Assembly: GCF_011617465.1 (NCBI RefSeq)
Contig: NZ_CP050153.1
Span: forward strand, 248,001 to 312,000
Source of the DNA: Brevibacterium pigmentatum
GTDB taxonomy: Bacteria; Actinomycetota; Actinomycetes; Actinomycetales; Brevibacteriaceae
DNA length: 64,000 nt
Direction: 5' to 3'
Part shown: in pieces, positions 17,864-26,247 of the stretch
How the letters are laid out: each line of letters begins with the position of its first letter
Position numbering within the stretch: position 1 is the stretch's first letter
Position numbers and translations under genes: made by a program
The notes under the pieces: generated by a model
Seen by the model: the letters and a program-made list of their open reading frames with translations, nothing else
Told to the model about the DNA's origin: nothing
Databases searched by the model: none

Positions 17864-17881
17864 CAAATAATGCATTATTTG
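17864..17881. promoter_or_regulatory. Perfect 18-bp palindrome, putative GntR operator of dctPQM
   Basis: CAAATAATGCATTATTTG is fully self-complementary and lies between the FCD-GntR gene and dctP. On the minus strand its 3' end overlaps TTGACG, a possible -35 element for dctPQM. It matches 15 of 18 positions of the site at 18719-18736 in front of the CoA-transferase operon, which makes a shared regulator likely. Confidence 0.7.
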
Positions 17882-17945
17882 TCGGGGAGTGGCTTCCCGG
17901 GTGTGGATCCCGGAGGAGTGGCGACCACGGTCCGTACTGAGGCAG

Positions 17946-18644
17946 TCAGTCCGCGTCGAAGTCGAAGGGGTCGGAGACTGCCTGACCGGTCGTCGACTCG
18001 GCCAGGCGAAGGAAGCCGTTCGTGATGTGATCGCCGAGGTGGCGCGCCGCCGCGTCCGGATCGACGTAGCGGACGGCGTCGACGATCGACTGATGTTCGG
18101 CATGCACCTGATCGAGCCGCTCTGGACTGTCGAGGGTGAGATCCCACGGGAATGCTCGCCAGCGTGCAGCGATGTCGTCGCGCAGCGCGGGCATTCCGCA
18201 GCGGTCGTAGAAGAAGAAGTGGAACTCCTCGTTGCGGGTGTTGCGCCCCAGTGAATCACCGTCGGCGCTCGCCTCGTCGAGGGCCTCGAGCAGACGCTCG
18301 GCCTGGCGCAGCTCGTGCCGGGAGATCCGCGTGGTCGCACGGGCGATTGCGAAGGTCTCGGTGAGCTTTCGGGTGACGAAGAGGGATTTGAGACGGTCGA
18401 CATCGACGCCGGCGACGCGCACGCCGCGGTGAGCTTCGGAGGTGACGAGACCCTCGGCTTCGAGGATCCGCAGGGCCTCGCGGACGGGGGTGATGGAGGC
18501 ATTGAACCAGTCGGCGACCTGATCCTGTCGCAGTCGTTCGCCGCGATCGAGCTCGCGAGAGAGGATCTTTCGGCGCAGGCCGAGGACGATGACGTCCCGT
18601 TTGGTCGATGCCGACTCCTGATCCACCCGATGCCTTTCGTTCAT
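17946..18644 (-). CDS. GntR-family regulator with FCD domain
   Basis: A 232-residue regulator. Residues about 15-85 form the winged helix (RLRQDQVADWFNASITPVREALRILEAEGLV is the GntR signature), followed by an all-helical FCD ligand domain (about 95-215) with several His/Asp residues of the usual metal site. FCD regulators typically sense small organic acids. It is encoded between the leftward dctPQM operon and the rightward CoA-transferase/fumarase operon, and near-identical palindromes stand in front of both. I infer that it represses import and catabolism of the same acid. The ribosome site (GGGTGACGC) is weak. Confidence 0.9.
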   Translation of the reverse strand: MNERHRVDQESASTKRDVIVLGLRRKILSRELDRGERLRQDQVADWFNASITPVREALRILEAEGLVTSEAHRGVRVAGVDVDRLKSLFVTRKLTETFAIARATTRISRHELRQAERLLEALDEASADGDSLGRNTRNEEFHFFFYDRCGMPALRDDIAARWRAFPWDLTLDSPERLDQVHAEHQSIVDAVRYVDPDAAARHLGDHITNGFLRLAESTTGQAVSDPFDFDAD

Positions 18645-18718
18645 GCGTCACCCGCTGTTGGGGTGTCAGTTTCATGTCTCGGTGGTGCCAGTCTACAGGC
18701 TCGGGCATCCGCTGAGAC

Positions 18719-18752
18719 TAAAGAATGCATTATCTGTGAAGATATGTATGAT
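18719..18752 (+). promoter_or_regulatory. Second GntR-type operator and -10 element of the CoA-transferase operon
   Basis: The sequence TAAAGAATGCATTATCTG (18719-18736) agrees with the dctPQM palindrome at 15 of 18 positions and keeps the AATGCATTAT core. A good -10 hexamer TATGAT follows at 18747-18752, so the operator would cover the -35 region and block RNA polymerase. The gap to the CoA-transferase start at 18791 gives a normal leader. Confidence 0.65.
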
Positions 18753-18790
18753 GTGGATGTCAACGTTTCACACCTCGTCGTGGAGGGCCG

Positions 18791-20032
18791 ATGGCCACTG
18801 CTGCACCGACGTCCGTACCGAGCCCCGCGGGCCAGGACGACGCGACCGCCTCGAACCTGCCGCTGTCCGGCATCACTGTCATCAGCTGCGAACAGGCTGT
18901 CGCCGCCCCCTTCGCCTCACGCCAGCTTGCCGACCTCGGAGCCCGGGTCATCAAGATCGAACGCCCAGGCGTCGGCGACTTCGCCCGCGGATACGACACG
19001 ACGGTCAATGGACTCTCGAGCCACTTCGTGTGGATCAACCGCAACAAAGAGAGCCTGGCACTCGACCTCAAGAGCCCCGACGGACTGAAGATCCTGCACG
19101 AGCTCATCGCCTCGGCGGATGTCTTCATCCAGAATTTCGCGCCCGGCGCGGCAGAGAGACTCGGCCTCGGTGCCGAAGACCTTCGGTCGATCAACCCTCG
19201 GCTGATCCACGCCTCGATCTCCGGATACGGAACGGACGGCCCGTACAAAGATGCGAAAGCCTACGATGCACTTGTGCAGGCCGAGGCAGGACTGGTCTCC
19301 GTGACCGGAACAGAGGAGTTCCCCGCGAAGACGGGAATCTCGACGGCAGACATCGCCGCGGGAATGTACACGTACTCCGGCATCCTCACCGCTCTGTACA
19401 ACCGTGAGCGCACCGGTGTTGGCGCCACCTTGTCGACGAGCCTCTTCGACTCCCTCGTCGAATGGATGGGCTACCCCCTCTACTTCACCCGCTATGGCGG
19501 CACCCGCCCCACCCGCGCCGGCACCTCCCACGCCGCCATCGCCCCTTACGGTGCGTTCACCTGCGGCGACGGCACACAGATCATGCTCGCGATCCAGAAC
19601 GAACGCGAATGGGAACGCTTCGCCACCCAGGTCCTCGACCGTCCCGATATGGTCACCGACGAACGCTTCGACCGTGCCGCTCACCGCTACGCCCACCGAC
19701 ACGAGCTTCAGGAGATCATCGAGCGAGCCTTCTCCGCGCTCACCGGCGAAGCCTGCGACGCTCTGCTCGAGCAGGCAGCGGTCGCCCACTCCCGGCAGCG
19801 CGATATGAGCGAGATCGCCGACCATCCGCAGCTGACCGAACGCCACCGCTGGCACGATGTCGATACCCCCGCTGGACCGATCTCTATGCTCGCGCCCCCG
19901 GTCGAGATGTCCGGAGTGGGCCATCGCATGGAACCGATCCCGGCGGTGGGGCAGAATTCGGAGTCCATCCTCGGCGAGCTGGGGATGGATGCCGAGACGA
20001 TCGGCGAACTGCGCAACGATGGGGTGATCTGA
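18791..20032 (+). CDS. CaiB/BaiF family III CoA-transferase
   Basis: A 413-residue class III CoA-transferase that moves CoA between carboxylic acids. The fold signature [13 protein letters not shown] lies at 83-95, and the nucleophilic aspartate is D159 in [19 protein letters not shown] precedes the ATG. It heads a rightward operon: the class I fumarase starts five bases after its stop, and an acyl-CoA dehydrogenase follows. Regulation by the adjacent FCD-GntR is suggested by the operator over its promoter. Given TRAP uptake next door, an activation role such as succinyl-CoA:dicarboxylate CoA transfer (mesaconate, itaconate or citramalate type) is plausible; the substrate is not proven by sequence. 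Confidence 0.88.
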   Translation: MATAAPTSVPSPAGQDDATASNLPLSGITVISCEQAVAAPFASRQLADLGARVIKIERPGVGDFARGYDTTVNGLSSHFVWINRNKESLALDLKSPDGLKILHELIASADVFIQNFAPGAAERLGLGAEDLRSINPRLIHASISGYGTDGPYKDAKAYDALVQAEAGLVSVTGTEEFPAKTGISTADIAAGMYTYSGILTALYNRERTGVGATLSTSLFDSLVEWMGYPLYFTRYGGTRPTRAGTSHAAIAPYGAFTCGDGTQIMLAIQNEREWERFATQVLDRPDMVTDERFDRAAHRYAHRHELQEIIERAFSALTGEACDALLEQAAVAHSRQRDMSEIADHPQLTERHRWHDVDTPAGPISMLAPPVEMSGVGHRMEPIPAVGQNSESILGELGMDAETIGELRNDGVI

Positions 20033-20037
20033 CGGCG

Positions 20038-21780
20038 ATGAATGAAGAACCCGCACAACCGACCGACGGCGGGGCCGCCTCGGCGGGGGCCGATGACTTC
20101 GCCTACTCACCTCTGCTGCCCACGCACGGTGACGGCCCGGTGATGCGCCAGCTCGACATCGCCGGAGTCGAGCAGATCCACGCCGAGGTGGCCGGAGCGT
20201 CCCGCTCCTTCCTCCACGTGGCACCGTCGACGCTGACCGACCTCGCCGAGGTGGCCTTCAAAGAGGTCTCCCACTACCTGCGCACCGACCACCTGGCGAG
20301 CCTGCGCGCAATCATCGATGACCCCGAGGCCAGTGACAACGATGTCTTCGTCGCCCTCGACCTGCTGCAGAACGCCGCGGTCTCGGCCGGGGAGATCCTG
20401 CCGATGTGTCAGGACACGGGCACCGCGATCGTCTCGGCCAAGCGAGGCCCGAATGTGCTCACCGACGGTGACGATGCCAAGCATCTCTCGGCCGGAATCC
20501 ACCGCGCCTATGAGGAGCTCAACCTCCGCTACTCACAGCTCGCCCCGCTCAGTCTCTTCGAGGAGACGAACACGGGAACCAACTTGCCCGCCCAGATCGA
20601 GCTGGGCTTGAGCCCGCGTGATGACTACGAGCTGCTGTTCATGGCCAAGGGCGGAGGGAGCGCGAACAAGTCCTTCCTCTACCAGGAGACGAAGGCCGTG
20701 CTCAACGAGAAGGCAATGCTCGACTTCCTCGCCGAGAAGATCTCCACCCTCGGCACCGCAGCCTGCCCGCCGTATCACCTGGCCGTGGTCATCGGCGGGC
20801 CGTCGGCCGAGTTCACGCTCAAGACCGCGAAGCTCGCCAGTGCCCACTACCTCGATGATCTGCCGGAGACCGGCGACGCCGAATTGGGCCACGGATTCCG
20901 GGACCGGGAATTCGAGCAGACCGTCTTCGAACTCACCCAGAACCTCGGATTCGGTGCCCAGTTCGGCGGCAAGTACTTCTGCCACGACGTCCGCGTCGTC
21001 CGGCTGCCCCGGCACAACGGATCCCTGCCGATCGCGATCGCCGTGAGCTGTTCGGCCGACCGGCAGATCATCGCCCGCATCAACGCAGACGGCGTGTTCA
21101 TCGAAGAACTCGAACACGATCCGGCGAGGTTTCTGCCCGCGATGGGCCGGGTCGAGGAGATCGAATCCGGCAATGTCACCGCCATCGACCTCGACCGACC
21201 GATGCCGGACCTGCAGGCGCAGCTGTCCGGGCTCTCCGTCGGCGACCGTGTGTCGCTGACGGGAACGGTCATCGTCGCCCGCGACATCGTGCACGCGAAC
21301 CTGCGCGACCGCCTCGACGCCGGTGGGGAGCTTCCCGAGTATTTCAAAGACCATCCGATCTACTATGCGGGGCCGGCGAAGACGCCCGAGGGGATGCCCT
21401 CGGGGTCGTTCGGTCCGACCACCTCGTCGCGGATGGACACCTATGTGCGGCAGTTCCAGGAGGCCGGCGGGTCGATGATCATGCTCGGCAAGGGCAATCG
21501 GTCTGCGCAGGTGAAGAGCTCCTGCGCCGAATTCGGGGGCTTCTACCTCGGATCGATCGGCGGCCCTGCCGCCCGGCTGGCCCAGGACTGCATCACCTCG
21601 GTCGAGGTCCTCGATATGGAGGAGCTCGGGATGGAGGCAGTGTGGAAGATCCACGTCGAAGACTTCCCGGCGTTCATCATCACCGACGACAAGGGCAATG
21701 ACTTCTTCGACAGCACCGGTCCGCCGACGCTCGGCCTCGGCCGGACCCGCACGGTGCGTGACGGCACCCGACTGGACTGA
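20038..21780 (+). CDS. Class I fumarate hydratase family protein (possible mesaconase)
   Basis: A 580-residue single-chain class I (iron-sulfur) hydro-lyase, with alpha and beta parts fused as in FumA/FumB. The 4Fe-4S ligands are C124 (MCQDTGT), C243 (AACPPYH) and C338 (SCSADRQ); their spacing matches other class I fumarases. The beta part has [11 protein letters not shown] and IMLGKGNRS. The reaction is reversible hydration of fumarate. Some class I enzymes hydrate mesaconate to citramalate, and the CoA-transferase and acyl-CoA dehydrogenase neighbours make that possibility worth considering. The start is the ATG at 20038, five bases after the upstream stop; the frame is open much further upstream inside the transferase gene. 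Confidence 0.9.
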   Translation: MNEEPAQPTDGGAASAGADDFAYSPLLPTHGDGPVMRQLDIAGVEQIHAEVAGASRSFLHVAPSTLTDLAEVAFKEVSHYLRTDHLASLRAIIDDPEASDNDVFVALDLLQNAAVSAGEILPMCQDTGTAIVSAKRGPNVLTDGDDAKHLSAGIHRAYEELNLRYSQLAPLSLFEETNTGTNLPAQIELGLSPRDDYELLFMAKGGGSANKSFLYQETKAVLNEKAMLDFLAEKISTLGTAACPPYHLAVVIGGPSAEFTLKTAKLASAHYLDDLPETGDAELGHGFRDREFEQTVFELTQNLGFGAQFGGKYFCHDVRVVRLPRHNGSLPIAIAVSCSADRQIIARINADGVFIEELEHDPARFLPAMGRVEEIESGNVTAIDLDRPMPDLQAQLSGLSVGDRVSLTGTVIVARDIVHANLRDRLDAGGELPEYFKDHPIYYAGPAKTPEGMPSGSFGPTTSSRMDTYVRQFQEAGGSMIMLGKGNRSAQVKSSCAEFGGFYLGSIGGPAARLAQDCITSVEVLDMEELGMEAVWKIHVEDFPAFIITDDKGNDFFDSTGPPTLGLGRTRTVRDGTRLD

Positions 21781-21828
21781 ACTTTCCAAATGACGACCAC
21801 AGCGCATCAAGGAATTGAGGATTTCACC

Positions 21829-22977
21829 ATGGCAGTGAGCAATGAAGAGCAGATGATGATCGACCTGGTCGCCGAGTTCATCGACGAGCAGGTCAAACCC
21901 GACGTCAACCGTGTCGAGCACGCGAACGAATACCCCGAAGCGTGGATCCAGACGATGAAGGACATGGGCATCTACGGGCTCGCCATCGACGAGCCGTGGG
22001 GGATGGGCAAGGTCTCGACCGAGGCGTATGCGCTCATCACTCAGGAGCTCGCGCGCGGGTGGATGTCCCTGGCCGGTGCCATGGGCGGGCACACCGTCGT
22101 CGCGAAGCTGCTCCAGGAGTATGGCACCGATGAGCAGAAGGATAAGTACCTGCCGCGGATGGCCACGGGTGAGCTGCGGGCGACGATGGCGCTGACCGAA
22201 CCCGGCGGCGGATCCGATCTGCAGGCCATGCGCACGACCGCGACGAAGGACGGCGACGACTACGTCATCAACGGCTCGAAGACGTGGATCACGAACGCCC
22301 GGAAATCCGACCTCATTGCGCTGCTGTGCAAGACCGACCCCGAGGCGGAACCCCGTCACAAGGGCATCTCGATCATCCTCGTGGAGAAGGGGGAAGGTTT
22401 CACGGTCTCCCAGGATCTGTCGAAGCTCGGGTACAAGGGCGTCGAGACCTGCGAACTGTCCTTCGACGGTCTGCGGCAGCCGCAGTCGCAGCTGCTCGGC
22501 GAGGCCGAGGGCGTCGGGTTCAAACAGATGATGAAGGGGCTTGAGATCGGCCGCATTCAGGTCGCCTCCCGGTCACTCGGTGTCGCGCAGGCCGCCCTCG
22601 ATGACGCGGTGAAGTACTCGCAGGAGCGTGAGTCGATGGGCAAGCCGATCTGGAAGCACCAGGCCGTGGGCAACAAGCTCGCGATGATGGCGACGAAGCT
22701 CGAGGCCGCCCGGCAGCTCGTCCTCCACGCCGCTCGCACCTATGATTCGGGGGCGCGTGTGGACATGGAGGCAGGAATGGCGAAGCTCTATGCCTCGGAG
22801 ATGGCCGCCGAGGTGGCCCTTGATGCCATCCGCGTCCATGGCGGTTACGGATATTCCACCGAATACGACGTCGAGCGCTACTACCGGGATGCGCCGCTGA
22901 TGATCGTCGGCGAGGGCACGAACGAGATCCAGATGAACGTCATCGCCAAGCAGCTCATCGGCCGGAACAAGGCCTGA
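21829..22977 (+). CDS. Acyl-CoA dehydrogenase
   Basis: A 382-residue FAD-dependent acyl-CoA dehydrogenase. It has the usual N-terminal helical domain, the FAD-contact ALTEPGGGSDLQAM near 123-136, the NGSKTWITNA strand, and the catalytic base E362 in GEGTNEIQ. It introduces a 2,3-double bond into an acyl-CoA and passes electrons to ETF. It is the third gene of the GntR-linked operon, 48 bases after the fumarase. In this setting succinyl-, methylsuccinyl- or glutaryl-type CoA esters are candidate substrates. It is shorter than dedicated methylsuccinyl-CoA dehydrogenases, so that assignment stays open. The start has GAGGA eight bases upstream. Confidence 0.9.
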   Translation: MAVSNEEQMMIDLVAEFIDEQVKPDVNRVEHANEYPEAWIQTMKDMGIYGLAIDEPWGMGKVSTEAYALITQELARGWMSLAGAMGGHTVVAKLLQEYGTDEQKDKYLPRMATGELRATMALTEPGGGSDLQAMRTTATKDGDDYVINGSKTWITNARKSDLIALLCKTDPEAEPRHKGISIILVEKGEGFTVSQDLSKLGYKGVETCELSFDGLRQPQSQLLGEAEGVGFKQMMKGLEIGRIQVASRSLGVAQAALDDAVKYSQERESMGKPIWKHQAVGNKLAMMATKLEAARQLVLHAARTYDSGARVDMEAGMAKLYASEMAAEVALDAIRVHGGYGYSTEYDVERYYRDAPLMIVGEGTNEIQMNVIAKQLIGRNKA

Positions 22978-22997
22978 GGGGCGTCAGCCCTGTTCGG

Positions 22998-23468
22998 TCA
23001 CGGCGTGGAAGGTGTCAGCTCGATGAGGAATCCGGATCTCCCCTCCTGCGCCTTCTCGCCGTGCTGATTGAACAGGGTGAAGCGCCGGTCGACGAAACCC
23101 TTGTCGCCCGCGGAGACCTTACGGCAGGACACGATCTCCATCTCGACAGTCACCGTGTCTCCGATACGCAGCGGCGTGAGGAACTTCCAGTCGTCGAGTC
23201 CGGTCATGGCGATCGCCGATTGCGCGAACCAGCCGGCCCGGTCCATCAGCCCGGTGAGGACGGCGATTCCCAAGGCGCCGTGCAACAGCCGTCCTCCTCG
23301 GTCCTCCATGTATTCGGCATCGGCATGGACTTGGTTCCAGTCGCCCGAGAGCATCGAGAACATTGTGAGGTCGGCTTCCGTCAGCGTTCGCGCGGGAGAC
23401 CGATAGACCTGACCGACCTCGAGGTCCTCGAAGTAGAGGCTGTTGTCGGTGGTGTGCTTCTCGGGCAT
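22998..23468 (-). CDS. MaoC-family hotdog hydratase
   Basis: A 156-residue single hotdog-fold (R)-specific enoyl-CoA hydratase of the MaoC type. The N-terminal FEDLEVGQVYRSPARTLTEADL and the catalytic D43/H48 in SGDWNQVH are diagnostic. It should hydrate a trans-2-enoyl-CoA such as the product of the adjacent acyl-CoA dehydrogenase. It is convergent with that gene (20-base gap) and divergent from the MHS transporter; the palindrome at 23544-23559 lies in the shared control region. A strong AGGAGG supports the start. Confidence 0.92.
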   Translation of the reverse strand: MPEKHTTDNSLYFEDLEVGQVYRSPARTLTEADLTMFSMLSGDWNQVHADAEYMEDRGGRLLHGALGIAVLTGLMDRAGWFAQSAIAMTGLDDWKFLTPLRIGDTVTVEMEIVSCRKVSAGDKGFVDRRFTLFNQHGEKAQEGRSGFLIELTPSTP

Positions 23469-23543
23469 GGAGTCCTCCTGGGCCAGGGGCCGAAATCGGG
23501 CGCCTGTTGCCTGGGTGGAGCGCCTCTGTCATACTCAGCATAC

Positions 23544-23559
23544 AAGAACGAACGTTCTT
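23544..23559. promoter_or_regulatory. Inverted repeat, putative TetR operator
   Basis: AAGAACG-AA-CGTTCTT: perfect 7-bp arms with a 2-base spacer, between the divergent MaoC and MHS-transporter genes. The size and symmetry are those of TetR-family sites. The nearest candidate regulator is the TetR gene at 25550-26206. Assignment is by position only. Confidence 0.5.
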
Positions 23560-23581
23560 CCCTGCTCAATGAGGAGTGATA

Positions 23582-25045
23582 ATGCAATCAGCACCCAACT
23601 CGCCCACCGGCCCTGACGCGACCACGTCCGGCATGACCACGACCGAACTCGAAACACCCGACGAAGGCAAGATGACCCGCCTCGCTGCCGCATCTGTCAT
23701 CGCCACAGCGCTCGAGTGGTTCGACTTCCTCATCTATTCGACCGCCTCGGCGCTCGTCTTCGGCCATGTCTTCTTCCCCTCGCTCGAAGGAGCCTTGGGA
23801 ACCATCGCCTCGTTCGGCACCCTCGCGGTGGGCTTCATCGCCCGTCCCGTCGGCGGCATCATCGCCGGTGCTCTCGGCGACAAGTTCGGCCGCAAGGGAC
23901 CGCTCGTCGCCTCGATGATCGTCATGGGGCTCGCGACAACGTCGATCGGACTGCTGCCCAGCCACGAGACCATCGGAATCTGGGCGCCGATCCTCCTGGT
24001 GACCGCACGCTTGGTCCAAGGACTCGGCGTCGGCGCACAATGGGGCGGCGCCACGCTGCTGTTGACCGAGCATTCGCCGCTGAAGCGTCGCGGTTTCTAC
24101 GGATCCCTGATCCAGCTGGGCACCGTCGCCGGCATCATCATCGGCAATGCCTTCTTCCTCTGTATCCTGCTCTTCGTCGATGAAGGCGCCTTCATCGAGT
24201 GGGGCTGGCGCGTGCCGTTCCTGTCGGGCATCCTCCTCGTCGCCGTCGGAATCTTCGTGCAGATGAAGATCGAAGAGACCCCCGTCTTCAAGTCCATGCA
24301 GGCTAAGGCGGAGGCCGCAACCGCCGGGACGAAGATGCCTCGCGTCTCCTTCCTGCGCGCCCTGCGGCTGTACTGGAAGCAGATCCTGCAGGCCGCCGGC
24401 GCATTCTTCGTCGTCAACGGCACCTTCTACATCATGATCTCCGGAATGCTGTCCTACGGCACCGCGAATGTCGGGCTCTCTCAGACGACGATGATCATGA
24501 TCGTCTGCCTCGCAGTCGCCACTCAGATCTTCACGATCCCCTACTTCGGGGCCTGGTCCGACCGACACGGCCGCCGCAAGATCTTCCTGCTCGGCACCGT
24601 GCTCATGGCCGTGTGGGCGTTCCCGTTCTTCTGGCTCGTCGACACCGGCAATCCGTTCCTCGTCGCGGCAGCCATCATCGTCGGACTCACCCTGCACGCC
24701 ATGATGTTCGGGCCTCAGGCAGCACTGTTCGCCGAGATGTTCCCCGCCGATGTCCGGTACTTCGGAGCCTCCCTCGGATATCAGCTGGCGAGCGTCTTCG
24801 CCGGTGGCCTCGCACCGATGATCATGGTCTCGCTCATCGAAGCGACCGGCACCTCGGCGAGCGTCTCCCTCTACATCATCGCGATGGCCGTCATCACCTT
24901 CGTCGCCGTGTACTCCATCAGGGAACGCTTCCAGGCGAACCTGCATGAGACGGCCGCAGACATCGAAGAACGCGAACTTCGGGAAGCAGGCAAGCTCGAT
25001 GCGGCTTCGAAATCGACAACCGCGGAGGGGGCCGAACATGCCTGA
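23582..25045 (+). CDS. MFS transporter, metabolite:H+ symporter (MHS) family
   Basis: A 487-residue twelve-helix major facilitator of the MHS subgroup (ShiA/ProP/KgtP relatives). Visible signatures are the first-helix IATALEWFDFLIY, GDKFGRKG after TM2, and SDRHGRRKIF after TM8. The family imports organic acids or betaines with protons. GAGGAG six bases before ATG 23582 fixes the start; a GTG two codons upstream is weaker. It lies in the acyl-CoA catabolic region, downstream of a TetR-like palindrome, and its last eight bases overlap the SnoaL-like gene. A role in uptake of the acid degraded by this region is likely. Confidence 0.9.
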   Translation: MQSAPNSPTGPDATTSGMTTTELETPDEGKMTRLAAASVIATALEWFDFLIYSTASALVFGHVFFPSLEGALGTIASFGTLAVGFIARPVGGIIAGALGDKFGRKGPLVASMIVMGLATTSIGLLPSHETIGIWAPILLVTARLVQGLGVGAQWGGATLLLTEHSPLKRRGFYGSLIQLGTVAGIIIGNAFFLCILLFVDEGAFIEWGWRVPFLSGILLVAVGIFVQMKIEETPVFKSMQAKAEAATAGTKMPRVSFLRALRLYWKQILQAAGAFFVVNGTFYIMISGMLSYGTANVGLSQTTMIMIVCLAVATQIFTIPYFGAWSDRHGRRKIFLLGTVLMAVWAFPFFWLVDTGNPFLVAAAIIVGLTLHAMMFGPQAALFAEMFPADVRYFGASLGYQLASVFAGGLAPMIMVSLIEATGTSASVSLYIIAMAVITFVAVYSIRERFQANLHETAADIEERELREAGKLDAASKSTTAEGAEHA

Positions 25046-25547
25046 GACGACTCTGACCCTCGAAGAGAGGATCACTCGCCTCGAAGACATCCACGAGATC
25101 GGGCAGCTCCGCGCCCGGTACTGTCAGGAACTCGATGACGGTCGCTGGGAAGACCTCGCCGACACGTTCACCAAGGACGGCGCGTTCATCGGTCTGTCCA
25201 CTGCACGCGGCCGTGCGGAAATGCTCGAGTTCTTCCCACAGCTCAACTCCTCGACCGTGACATCGTGGTGGCACTTCAGCTCCAATGAGACAGTCGAGCT
25301 CGACGGCGACTCCGCGACCGGAACGACCTGGCTGCTCCAGCCCTGCGTCGTCGACGGCGAATCCCAGATCGCGGCCGGTCGGTACGAAGACACGATGGTC
25401 AGGACGGCACACGGGTGGCGTTTCCAGGAGCGTCGAGTCTCGTTCTTCTTCTGGTCGTCGCTCGAATCCGGATGGGACGCGGCGCGATTCTCGTTCCCGC
25501 CCGCCGTCGACGCGGCCGATGCCCGAACGGTCGAACGGCTCGGATGA
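25038..25547 (+). CDS. SnoaL-like/NTF2-fold protein
   Basis: A 169-residue small alpha+beta barrel protein of the SnoaL-like/nuclear transport factor 2 superfamily: EERITRLEDIHEIGQLRARYCQELDDGRWEDLADTFTKDGAF is the typical start, and HGWRFQERRV is the last strand. Members include dehydratases, isomerases and small subunits of ring dioxygenases; no catalytic residue here distinguishes between them. GGAGGGGG precedes the ATG, and the gene overlaps the transporter end, so it belongs to that operon. It converges on the TetR gene with a two-base gap. Confidence 0.8.
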   Translation: MPETTLTLEERITRLEDIHEIGQLRARYCQELDDGRWEDLADTFTKDGAFIGLSTARGRAEMLEFFPQLNSSTVTSWWHFSSNETVELDGDSATGTTWLLQPCVVDGESQIAAGRYEDTMVRTAHGWRFQERRVSFFFWSSLESGWDAARFSFPPAVDAADARTVERLG

Positions 25548-25549
25548 TG

Positions 25550-26206
25550 TCAGTCGGAAGAAGCAGGCCGCTTGGCGGCACGGACCAGACCGAAGACGAG
25601 GTCGACCTGCAGATCGGCGAGTTCGGCGGGCGAGAGCTCACCGTCGGGCCGGTACCACGTCGACATCGAGTTGCAGAGGGTGACGACGCCGCGCACCGCC
25701 GAGCCGAGATTGCGCACCTCGCACTCTCCTGCGGCAGCACCGTCACCGATCGCTGCCTGGAACACCGCTTCCGTCCTGTCTCTTTCGGTGACCACCTCGG
25801 CGCGGTTCTCCCCTTCGAGGTAGCGGAACTCGGTGATGCCCACCACCGAGGCGCGGGGCTGGGCCACGATGAAATCGACGTAGGCACGCACCGCGGCCTC
25901 GAGCCTCGACAACGGGTCCGTTCCCGCTGCGCCGACCGCTTCCTCGAGCGAATCGGCCAGCGTTCGCGCTGTCTCTTCGAGCACGAACTCGAGGATCTCG
26001 CTCTTGGATCCGAAGTAATTGTAGAGATTCGACAGGGAGGTGCCCGCCGCCTTCGCGATCTGCCGCGTCGATGCGCCGTGGAAACCCTGGGCGGAGAACA
26101 CCTCGAGGGCAGCGTGGACAACCGTGTCACGGTCGATGAATCTCGGCGCTGCTCGCCGCCGGCTCGCGTTGGCTGGGGTGTCCTCCATGGGCACCAATCT
26201 ACTCAT
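25550..26206 (-). CDS. TetR-family transcriptional regulator
   Basis: A repressor of about 218 residues. The TetR helix-turn-helix is FSAQGFHGASTRQIAKAAGTSLSNLYNYFGSKSEIL, at roughly residues 35-70, and the C-terminal part is the ligand domain typical of regulators of acyl-CoA genes. ATG 26206 is one of several starts; ATG 26188 and 26230 are alternatives, and no ribosome site decides. It is divergent, by 41 bases, from the rightward run of catabolic genes at 26248-33062 and likely controls them; tandem CTCATAAG repeats sit in that gap. It may also act at the palindrome at 23544-23559. Confidence 0.85.
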   Translation of the reverse strand: MSRLVPMEDTPANASRRRAAPRFIDRDTVVHAALEVFSAQGFHGASTRQIAKAAGTSLSNLYNYFGSKSEILEFVLEETARTLADSLEEAVGAAGTDPLSRLEAAVRAYVDFIVAQPRASVVGITEFRYLEGENRAEVVTERDRTEAVFQAAIGDGAAAGECEVRNLGSAVRGVVTLCNSMSTWYRPDGELSPAELADLQVDLVFGLVRAAKRPASSD

Positions 26207-26227
26207 AAGTTCACGCGCTCTCATAAG
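26202..26227. repeat. Tandem CTCATAAG repeats in the divergent TetR promoter region
   Basis: The octamer CTCATAAG occurs at 26202-26209 and 26220-26227, an 18-base period, across the start of the TetR gene and the 41-base divergent gap. Direct repeats spaced by nearly two helical turns suggest a protein site controlling both directions. No protein is known to bind it. Confidence 0.35.
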
Positions 26228-26247
26228 CACACCTGGAAGGAACTGTC

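Noticed and set aside
20533..22359. A 608-codon open frame on the minus strand
   Set aside because: Antisense to the class I fumarase and acyl-CoA dehydrogenase, both of which have conserved active-site motifs; composition is that of a shadow frame.
21829..22977. Calling this gene methylsuccinyl-CoA dehydrogenase
   Set aside because: Dedicated enzymes of that name are notably longer; the 382-residue length fits generic acyl-CoA dehydrogenases, so only the family is named.
23588..25090. A 500-codon minus-strand frame opposite the MHS transporter
   Set aside because: Highly charged D/E/R/G sequence opposite twelve hydrophobic helices, the expected antisense of a membrane protein gene.
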